A stretch of DNA of 6,301 nucleotides from Streptosporangiaceae bacterium (GTDB lineage Bacteria; Actinomycetota; Actinomycetes; Streptosporangiales; Streptosporangiaceae). Of this stretch, positions 1 through 6,301 are shown in pieces; the first letter of the stretch is position 1, and each line of letters starts with the position of its first letter. The notes under the pieces were generated by a model that was not told where the DNA came from, did not search any database, and saw only the letters and a list, made by a program, of their open reading frames with translations. Both the position numbers and the translations under genes were made by a program. Location: the NCBI GenBank assembly GCA_030039095.1, contig JASHQP010000088.1:1-6301 (forward strand). Direction: 5' to 3'.

Positions 1-937
<937 letters not shown>

Positions 938-938
938 A

Positions 939-973
939 GGGGGAGTGGGAGGCGGGTGGGGGGTGGGGGCGGG
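939..973 (+). promoter_or_regulatory. G-quadruplex-like tract over the guaB3 translation start
   Basis: The guaB-guaB3 junction has six runs of three or more G on the coding strand: 939-943, 947-949, 954-956, 958-963, 965-969 and 971-973. They are separated by loops of one to four bases, so the pattern fits G3+N1-7 four times over. The tract begins two bases after the guaB stop and ends one base before the preferred guaB3 GTG. It also contains the only GGAGG in the junction (948-952). An RNA quadruplex here could limit ribosome access to guaB3. The pattern is seen directly; folding and any regulatory effect are inferred. A chance G-rich run in a GC-rich genome is the plain alternative. Confidence 0.5.
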
Positions 974-974
974 C

Positions 975-2114
975 GTGACCCAGGTGGAGATCGGGCGCGG
1001 GAAGAGCGGCCGCCGCGCCTACGCGCTGGACGAGATCGGCATCGTGCCGTCCCGCCGCACCAGGCACCCGGAGGAGGTGTCGATCGCCTGGCAGATCGAC
1101 GCCTACCGGTTCGAGCTGCCGCTGGTGGTCGCGCCCATGGACAGCGTCGTCTCGCCCGAGACCGCGATCGAGATCGGCCGCCTCGGCGGCCTCGCCGTGC
1201 TCGACCTCGAGGGCCTCTGGACCAGGTTCGACGACCCGGAGCCGCTGCTCGCCGAGGTGGCCGGCCTTGACGACGAGGCGGCGACAAGGCGGCTGCAGGA
1301 GATCTACTCCGAGCCCATCAAGGAAGACCTGATCGGGCGCAGGATCCAGGAGATCAGGGCAGCCGGGGTGACCACGGCGGCACGGCTGTCGCCCCAGCAG
1401 ACCGTGCGCTACCACAAGGCCGTGCTCGACGCCGGAGCGGACATCTTCGTGATCCGCGGCACCACGGTCTCGGCCGAGCACGTCTCGGGCCAGGCCGAGC
1501 CGCTGAACCTCAAGCAGTTCATCTACGAGCTCGACATCCCGGTGGTCGTGGGCGGCTGCGCGACCTACACCGCCGCGCTGCACCTGATGCGGACCGGGGC
1601 GGCCGGGGTGCTGACCGGGTTCGGCGGGGGGTCCGGCCATACCACGGCCGCGGTCCTCGGCGTGGCCGTGCCGACGGCTACCGCGATCGCCGACGTCGCC
1701 GCGGCCCGGCGCGACTACCTGGACGAGTCGGGCGGCCGCTACGTCCACGTGATCGCCGACGGCGGGATGACCCGCAGCGGCGACATAGCGAAGGCCCTGG
1801 CCCTGGGCGCCGACGCGGTGATGGTCGGATCGCCGTTCGCCCGCGCCGCCCAGGCCCCGGGCCGCGGCTATCACTGGGGCAGCGAGGCGCATCACCCCGA
1901 CCTGCCGCGCGGCAGGCGTGTGGCCGTCGGCACGATCGGCACCCTCGAGCAGATCGTGCACGGCCCGTCGAGCCGCCCCGACGGGTCGATGAATCTCATG
2001 GGGGCGCTGCGCAAGACCATGGCCACGTCCGGCTACTCGGATCTCAAGGAGTTCCAGCGGGTCGAGGTGGTGGTGACGTCCAGCGCCCCGCGGCTGCCGG
2101 ACGGCGCCCGGTAG
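975..2114 (+). CDS. guaB3: GuaB3 family IMP dehydrogenase/GMP reductase-related protein
   Basis: A 379-residue (β/α)8-barrel protein of the IMPDH/GMP reductase superfamily, matching the actinobacterial GuaB3 group that often sits next to guaB. It has no CBS domains. Motifs include EIGRGKSGRRAYALDEIGIV at the N-terminus, VAPMDSVVSP (residues 52-61), the phosphate-binding HVIADGGMTRSGDIAKA (258-274) and the C-terminal SGYSDLKEFQRVEV. Where GuaB has GSICTT, this protein has GSGHTT (220-224 region), so histidine (codon 1638-1640) replaces the catalytic cysteine. The usual IMPDH reaction is therefore doubtful. GMP reductase activity has been reported for some GuaB3 proteins, but I cannot assign a reaction here. 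I chose GTG 975 because homologues as I recall them begin M-T-x-[IV]-EIGRG. In-frame GTG codons at 921, 945 and 963 are alternatives; the one at 963 lies 10 bases after a GGAGG, and 921 would overlap guaB. The family call is firm and the biochemical role is open. Confidence 0.93.
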   Translation: MTQVEIGRGKSGRRAYALDEIGIVPSRRTRHPEEVSIAWQIDAYRFELPLVVAPMDSVVSPETAIEIGRLGGLAVLDLEGLWTRFDDPEPLLAEVAGLDDEAATRRLQEIYSEPIKEDLIGRRIQEIRAAGVTTAARLSPQQTVRYHKAVLDAGADIFVIRGTTVSAEHVSGQAEPLNLKQFIYELDIPVVVGGCATYTAALHLMRTGAAGVLTGFGGGSGHTTAAVLGVAVPTATAIADVAAARRDYLDESGGRYVHVIADGGMTRSGDIAKALALGADAVMVGSPFARAAQAPGRGYHWGSEAHHPDLPRGRRVAVGTIGTLEQIVHGPSSRPDGSMNLMGALRKTMATSGYSDLKEFQRVEVVVTSSAPRLPDGAR

Positions 2115-2300
2115 CGTTCAGAACGTCATGAACCTCTCCTTGACGGCAGGGGCTTGCGGATCACGCCGCATGGCTGGCTGCCACGGGTCGTGCCGCGTCT
2201 GGCTGCATGACGGCAGCCCGGCCCGCGATGTTGCGGGCCGCGATGTGGTCGGCGGGACCAGCGAGCCCGCACCGCTGACAGCGGAACATGCCCCGGCTGG
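2115..2300 (-). ncRNA. Putative TnpB guide RNA (reRNA/ωRNA) region, extent uncertain
   Basis: TnpB nucleases use a guide RNA made from the 3' end of the tnpB message plus the right end of the element, with the guide copied from the flanking DNA. By analogy, this RNA would cover the last part of tnpB and the 46 bases after its stop, and its guide would be antisense to the 3' end of guaB3 (below about 2115). The non-coding part holds an imperfect hairpin and a GTTCA/TGAAC inverted repeat. The RNA is inferred from the family. I cannot define its 5' end or the exact scaffold-guide junction by eye. Confidence 0.35.
2116..2156 (-). repeat. Candidate right-end structures of the tnpB element
   Basis: Two structures lie between the tnpB stop and the guaB3 stop. 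On the + strand GTTCA (2116-2120) and TGAAC (2129-2133) form an inverted repeat with an 8-base loop, and GTTC-A-GAAC (2116-2124) is itself palindromic. On the - strand, CCCCTGCC is followed by GTCAA and then only GG-AG-AGG. This gives a weak stem of CC/GG plus CCT/AGG around a mismatch. Right ends of IS605-family elements normally carry a subterminal hairpin, so this is the natural candidate, but it is poorly paired and may have decayed. Confidence 0.4.
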
Positions 2301-3261
2301 GACGGTTCCGCTCGTCGATGAGGCCGCACTCCGGACACTCCCGCGACGTATTCCGCGGATCGACCAAGATGACCGGCACTCCGGCGAGCGTCGCCTTGTA
2401 GGCGATGAAGCGCCGGAGTTGCCAGAACGCCCAAGAGTGCGTGTCCGCGCGCTGCGCCGTACCAGCCGTTACCCGGCCGCGGATCCCGCTGAGGTCTTCA
2501 AGCTTGATCCCGCTCCTGGTGCCTTTGGCTTCTCGGACGATGGCCTTGCTGATGGTGTGGTTGACGTCCCGGGCGAACCGGGACTCTTTGCGGCGGCGCC
2601 TGCGCAGCAGCCGCCTGGCGGACTTGGTGCCCTTGGCCTGCAGCCGGGCTCGCAGCTGCCGGTTGCGATACCGCACGGCCCGCACCGTCTTGCCGCTGTA
2701 GGCGGTGCCGTTGGAGTCGGTGGCCAGGTTGACGATGCCCAGATCCACCCCCAGCCAGCTGGGAGGCTCTGGTCCTTGGGGAGGCTCGGGCACGTCGATC
2801 ACGACGGCCAGGTAGAACTTCCCCTCTCGGTAGAGCAGGTCGGCCGCGCCGCGCGGCATGGTTCCCGGAACGTCGAGCCAGCGGCCCTGGTAGACGACTG
2901 GCACGGCGACCCGGCCGATGAGGGTCAGGATGGATACGCGATCCCGGCCTCGCCACGACAGGATGCGCTGGTCGTAGGCGATAGCACCCAGGTCACGGAA
3001 CACGGGCTGGATCGTCTTGTCACGCTTGTATGCCTCGCACGCCTTGGAGATCGCCCTGATCGCCATCTGCGCGGGCAGCCCGAACTCCGCCCGGATCTGC
3101 CGGTAAATGAGCGGCTGGAGCCGGATCTTGTTTGCCGTCTTCTGCGCATAGGCCACCTCGGCAACGCGGTTAGTGGCCGCGTTGCAGGCCCGCATCGTCG
3201 CCAACAGCGCATCTGCCTGCTCGGGTGCGGGGGCGAGCTTCAGCATCTCCGTCACCAGCAC
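2161..3261 (-). CDS. tnpB: TnpB family RNA-guided endonuclease (IS605 OrfB)
   Basis: A 366-residue TnpB, the IS605-superfamily accessory protein now known as an RNA-guided DNA nuclease ancestral to Cas12. The RuvC-like triad appears complete: D173 in WLGVDLGIVNLAT, E255 in GIKLEDLSGIR and D338 in ADHIAARNI. The zinc ribbon is also present, with C309/C312 in CPECG and C328/C331 in CQRCG, preceded by VDPRNTSR. A basic arginine-rich helix (about 205-230) lies between RuvC-I and RuvC-II. The size is slightly short of the usual 380-420 but all domains read through without a frameshift. GTG 3261 is the first in-frame start after a stop; GTG 3255 or ATG 3246 are alternatives, and no clear ribosome binding site precedes any of them. 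The gene converges on guaB3 and diverges from glpD. With no tnpA nearby, its likely role is retention of its own element by cutting empty sites, or a domesticated function; neither is shown here. Confidence 0.92.
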   Translation of the reverse strand: MLVTEMLKLAPAPEQADALLATMRACNAATNRVAEVAYAQKTANKIRLQPLIYRQIRAEFGLPAQMAIRAISKACEAYKRDKTIQPVFRDLGAIAYDQRILSWRGRDRVSILTLIGRVAVPVVYQGRWLDVPGTMPRGAADLLYREGKFYLAVVIDVPEPPQGPEPPSWLGVDLGIVNLATDSNGTAYSGKTVRAVRYRNRQLRARLQAKGTKSARRLLRRRRRKESRFARDVNHTISKAIVREAKGTRSGIKLEDLSGIRGRVTAGTAQRADTHSWAFWQLRRFIAYKATLAGVPVILVDPRNTSRECPECGLIDERNRPSRGMFRCQRCGLAGPADHIAARNIAGRAAVMQPDAARPVAASHAA

Positions 3262-3262
3262 G

Positions 3263-3283
3263 CATTGAATGTATCAATCAATG
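3263..3283. repeat. Inverted repeat with TTGAT motifs at the left end of the element
   Basis: CATTGA (3263-3268) and TCAATG (3278-3283) are perfect inverted repeats around a 9-base AT-rich loop. The right arm overlaps two TTGAT pentamers read on the - strand. The repeat lies just upstream of the tnpB GTG and may be the left-end recognition hairpin together with the target-adjacent motif. It is a sharp AT-rich patch in GC-rich surroundings, so a promoter role for either diverging gene is also possible. Confidence 0.45.
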
Positions 3284-3294
3284 GAGGAAATCCG

Positions 3295-3363
3295 ATGGAG
3301 GCACGCCGCGTGAGCTTCCTCCCCCTACTGAAGGACAGGGCATCTGTCCGTGACCTTCGGTGA
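3295..3363 (+). CDS. Possible 22-aa leader peptide ORF coupled to glpD
   Basis: A short ORF starts at ATG 3295 and encodes 22 residues beginning MEARRVSFLPLLKD and ending RDLR. It has the clearest ribosome binding site I noticed in the window: GGAGG at 3283-3287, seven bases before the ATG. Its stop codon TGA (3361-3363) overlaps the glpD ATG (3363-3365) as TGATG, the classic arrangement for translational coupling. glpD itself has no recognisable Shine-Dalgarno sequence, which fits dependence on a translated upstream ORF. The peptide has no signal sequence or motif I recognise. Alternatives are the truncated tail of a gene cut by the tnpB insertion, or chance. The strong SD directly before its own ATG favours a real start. 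The same frame stays open back through tnpB, but that part is antisense shadow. Confidence 0.45.
   Translation: MEARRVSFLPLLKDRASVRDLR
3333..3349 (+). promoter_or_regulatory. Hairpin/palindrome in the glpD leader
   Basis: GGACAG (3333-3338) and CTGTCC (3344-3349) are perfect inverted repeats around the loop GGCAT. The structure lies inside the putative leader ORF and ends 13 bases before the glpD ATG. As RNA it could reduce initiation at glpD unless a ribosome on the leader ORF opens it. As DNA it could be an operator for a regulator of glycerol metabolism. No U-run follows, so it is not an intrinsic terminator. The role is inferred. Confidence 0.4.
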
Positions 3364-5096
3364 TGTCTGGGGCGGGCGTGACGGCGAGGCTGGGGCCCGC
3401 CGAGCGGGAGGCTGCGCTCAGGGCGCTGGTGAACACCGAGAGCCAGGTTCTGGTCGTGGGTGGCGGCGTCGTCGGCGCCGGGGTGGCTCTGGACGCGGCG
3501 ACCCGCGGGCTGTCGGTCGGCCTTGTCGAGGCGCGGGACTTCGGTTCGGGTACCTCGTCGCGCTCCAGCAAGCTGATCCACGGTGGCCTGCGCTACCTGG
3601 AGCAGCTCAACATTGGCCTGGTCAGGGAGGCGCTGGGGGAGCGCTCCCTGCTGCTGCAGCGGATCGCGCCGCATCTGGTGCAGCCCGTGTCGTTCCTGTT
3701 CCCGTTTACCCACCATGCCTGGGAGCGCGCCTACGTCGGTGCCGGGGTCAGCGCGTATGACGTGCTGGGGTTCTCGCTCGGGCAGTCCAGGGGCCTGCCC
3801 AGGCACCGTCAGCTGAGCCGGCGGGAGGCGCTGCGGATCGCGCCTGCGCTGCGGCGGTCGGCCCTGACCGGAGCGCTGATCTACTGGGACGCGCAGGTGG
3901 ACGACGCCCGGTACGTGATGACCCTGGTCCGGACGGCGGCGGAGTACGGCGCGCACGCGGCGTCGCGTACCCAGGTGACCGGCTTCCTGCGGGAAGGCGA
4001 GCGGGTGACGGGCGTCCGCGCCGTGGACCTGGAGTCCGGGGCCGAACTGGAGATCCGCGCCCAGCAGGTCGTCAACGCGACCGGGGTGTGGACCGATGAG
4101 ATCCAGGCCATGGTGGGCGGCCGCGGCTCCATCAACGTGCGCGCGTCCAAGGGCGTGCACCTGGTCGTGCCCAGGGACAGGATCCATTCCGGCAGCGGGA
4201 TCATCTTGCGGACCCCGTTCAGTGTGCTGTTCGTGATCCCGTGGGGCCGGCACTGGATCATCGGGACCACCGACACCGACTGGTCCCTGGACAAGGCGCA
4301 CCCGGCCGCGAGCAGGACCGACATCGACTACGTGCTTGGCCAGGTGAACCGGATCCTGGCGGTGCCGCTGACCAGGGACGACGTGGAAGGCGTGTACGCG
4401 GGTCTGCGGCCGCTGCTGGCCGGGGAGTCCGAGTCGACGTCGAAGCTGTCGCGGGAGCACACGGTCGCCCACCCGGTGCCGGGCCTGGTGATGATCGCGG
4501 GCGGGAAGTACACCACCTACCGGCTGATGGCGCGCGACGCCGTGGACGCGGTGGCGCACGGCCTGGACGGCCGGGTGGCGCCGTCGTGCACCGACGCGGT
4601 GCCGCTGGCCGGGGCCGACGGGTACGTCGCGCTGTGGAATGCCCGGTACACGCTCGCCCGGTCGTCGGGGCTGCACGTGGCCCGGATAGAGCATCTGCTG
4701 CACCGGTACGGGTCGCTGACCGGGGAGGTGCTCGGCCTCGTCGCCGCCGAGCCCGGCCTCGGCAAGCCACTGGGCGGCGCCGACGACTACCTGCGGGCCG
4801 AGGTGGTCTACGCCGCGTCGCACGAGGGTGCTAGGCACCTGGACGATGTGCTCGCGCGCCGGACGCATGTGTCGATCGAGACCTGGGACCGGGGGCTGTC
4901 CGTGGCCGACGAGGCCGCGGCGCTGATGGCCGGGCCGATGCGGTGGAAGTCCCGGCAGGTGGCCCGGGAGGTCCAGAACTACCGGGCGCGTGTGGAGGCC
5001 GAGCGGGCATCCCAGGACGCCGAGACCGACCAGGACGCCGACGCGATCAGGCTTGGGGCTCCCGAAATCGTGCCGGTCGTCAGCAACGGCGTCTGA
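3363..5096 (+). CDS. glpD: FAD-dependent glycerol-3-phosphate dehydrogenase
   Basis: The 577-residue aerobic GlpD oxidises sn-glycerol-3-phosphate to dihydroxyacetone phosphate and passes electrons through FAD to membrane quinone. It feeds glycerol and lipid-derived glycerol phosphate into glycolysis. The N-terminal Rossmann motif GGGVVGAG (33-40) with acidic E56 binds FAD, followed by the family signature SGTSSRSSKLIHGGLRYLE (62-80). Further conserved blocks are VVNATGVWTDEI (236-247), RASKGVHLVVP (260-270), GTTDTDW (301-307), GVYAGLRPLLAG (343-354) and AGGKYTTYR (379-387). The C-terminal DAO-type cap spans about 409-545. Length and content match actinobacterial GlpD as I know it. ATG 3363 overlaps the leader-ORF stop; GTG 3360 is one codon upstream. 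GTG 3378 would give MTARLGP, closer to the start of Streptomyces GlpD, so it is a real alternative. None has a good Shine-Dalgarno sequence. No glpF or glpK lies in the window. Confidence 0.96.
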   Translation: MSGAGVTARLGPAEREAALRALVNTESQVLVVGGGVVGAGVALDAATRGLSVGLVEARDFGSGTSSRSSKLIHGGLRYLEQLNIGLVREALGERSLLLQRIAPHLVQPVSFLFPFTHHAWERAYVGAGVSAYDVLGFSLGQSRGLPRHRQLSRREALRIAPALRRSALTGALIYWDAQVDDARYVMTLVRTAAEYGAHAASRTQVTGFLREGERVTGVRAVDLESGAELEIRAQQVVNATGVWTDEIQAMVGGRGSINVRASKGVHLVVPRDRIHSGSGIILRTPFSVLFVIPWGRHWIIGTTDTDWSLDKAHPAASRTDIDYVLGQVNRILAVPLTRDDVEGVYAGLRPLLAGESESTSKLSREHTVAHPVPGLVMIAGGKYTTYRLMARDAVDAVAHGLDGRVAPSCTDAVPLAGADGYVALWNARYTLARSSGLHVARIEHLLHRYGSLTGEVLGLVAAEPGLGKPLGGADDYLRAEVVYAASHEGARHLDDVLARRTHVSIETWDRGLSVADEAAALMAGPMRWKSRQVAREVQNYRARVEAERASQDAETDQDADAIRLGAPEIVPVVSNGV

Positions 5097-6212
<1,116 letters not shown>

Positions 6213-6218
6213 CCGGGC

Positions 6219-6234
6219 CCTGCCGTGGCGCAGG
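6219..6234 (+). terminator. Weak inverted repeat after trpS
   Basis: CCTGC (6219-6223) and GCAGG (6230-6234) can pair around a 6-base loop shortly after the trpS stop. CCCTG (6218-6222) can instead pair with CAGGG (6240-6244). There is no T-run. It is a weak terminator candidate. The remaining bases to 6301 hold no gene I can support. Confidence 0.2.
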
Positions 6235-6301
6235 CTGATCAGGGTCTGCGTCGGCGGGCGGCGACCGGAGAAGCGCGCCGCGCGTGGAGGCTGCTGGGCT
6301 G

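Larger units (their letters stand above)
2115..3281 (-). mobile_element. Solo tnpB IS605/IS200-superfamily element (IS1341-like)
   Basis: A compact element with one gene, tnpB, and no tnpA Y1 transposase or serine recombinase in the window. The left end (tnpB 5' side) is marked by overlapping TTGAT pentamers on the - strand at 3281-3277 and 3277-3273. TTGAT is the target-adjacent motif known for the IS605-family element ISDra2. The right end should lie in the 46 bases between the two convergent stop codons (2115-2160). I see no obvious target duplication, as expected for this superfamily. Sampled stretches of the element are about 60-65% GC against about 77% in a sampled line of guaB3, which supports a foreign origin. 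Both boundaries are estimates. Without tnpA it would need a transposase acting in trans to move. Confidence 0.7.

Noticed and set aside
2115..3281. CRISPR array or Cas12 locus associated with the TnpB-like nuclease
   Set aside because: No direct repeats with regular spacing are present, and the protein size and ends fit an IS605-type TnpB, not Cas12.
2128..3294. Long + strand open frame running opposite tnpB
   Set aside because: It is antisense to a clear TnpB with conserved catalytic residues and has no family motif; only its last 22 codons, with their own SD and ATG, are kept as a leader ORF candidate.
3252..4868. 538-codon - strand open frame opposite glpD
   Set aside because: High-GC shadow frame rich in Arg, Pro, Gly and His, with no recognisable domain, lying wholly over well-conserved glpD.
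6225..6301. Open + frame from GTG 6225 to the window edge (MAQADQGLRRRAATGEA...)
   Set aside because: Only about 25 codons, no ribosome binding site and no recognisable motif; it may be the start of a next gene but cannot be supported here.

Overview
The window comes from a high-GC actinobacterium. Codon third positions are almost all G or C, GTG starts are common, and the proteins closely resemble Streptomyces and Streptosporangiales-type homologues as I remember them. It looks like a chromosomal housekeeping region carrying one small insertion.

Layout, left to right: (i) the 3' two-thirds of guaB (IMP dehydrogenase, + strand, cut by the window edge); (ii) guaB3, a GuaB-related (β/α)8-barrel paralogue without CBS domains, + strand, separated from guaB by a very G-rich 37-base junction; (iii) a solo IS605/IS200-type element at about 2115-3281 carrying only tnpB on the - strand, with no tnpA; (iv) a possible 22-codon leader ORF with a strong ribosome binding site, whose stop overlaps the glpD start; (v) glpD, FAD-dependent glycerol-3-phosphate dehydrogenase, + strand; (vi) a 111-base gap with three perfect palindromes and a good -10 hexamer placed for leaderless transcription; (vii) trpS, tryptophanyl-tRNA synthetase, + strand; (viii) an 89-base tail with no gene I can support.

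The genes serve separate housekeeping roles: guanine nucleotide synthesis or interconversion (guaB, guaB3), glycerol-3-phosphate oxidation into the electron transport chain (glpD), and tRNA charging (trpS). The tnpB element sits tail-to-tail with guaB3 (46 bases between the stops) and back-to-back with glpD. If it is removed, guaB3 and the leader ORF/glpD would be only a few tens of bases apart, so it may have split a compact same-strand gene run.

I see no clearly novel multi-gene system. The points most worth checking are the leader ORF coupled to glpD, the G-quadruplex-like tract over the guaB3 translation start, the missing catalytic cysteine in GuaB3, the apparently intact TnpB nuclease whose guide RNA would read into the 3' end of guaB3, and the leaderless-type trpS promoter next to a strong hairpin. 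All statements come from reading the sequence; no search or folding program was run.
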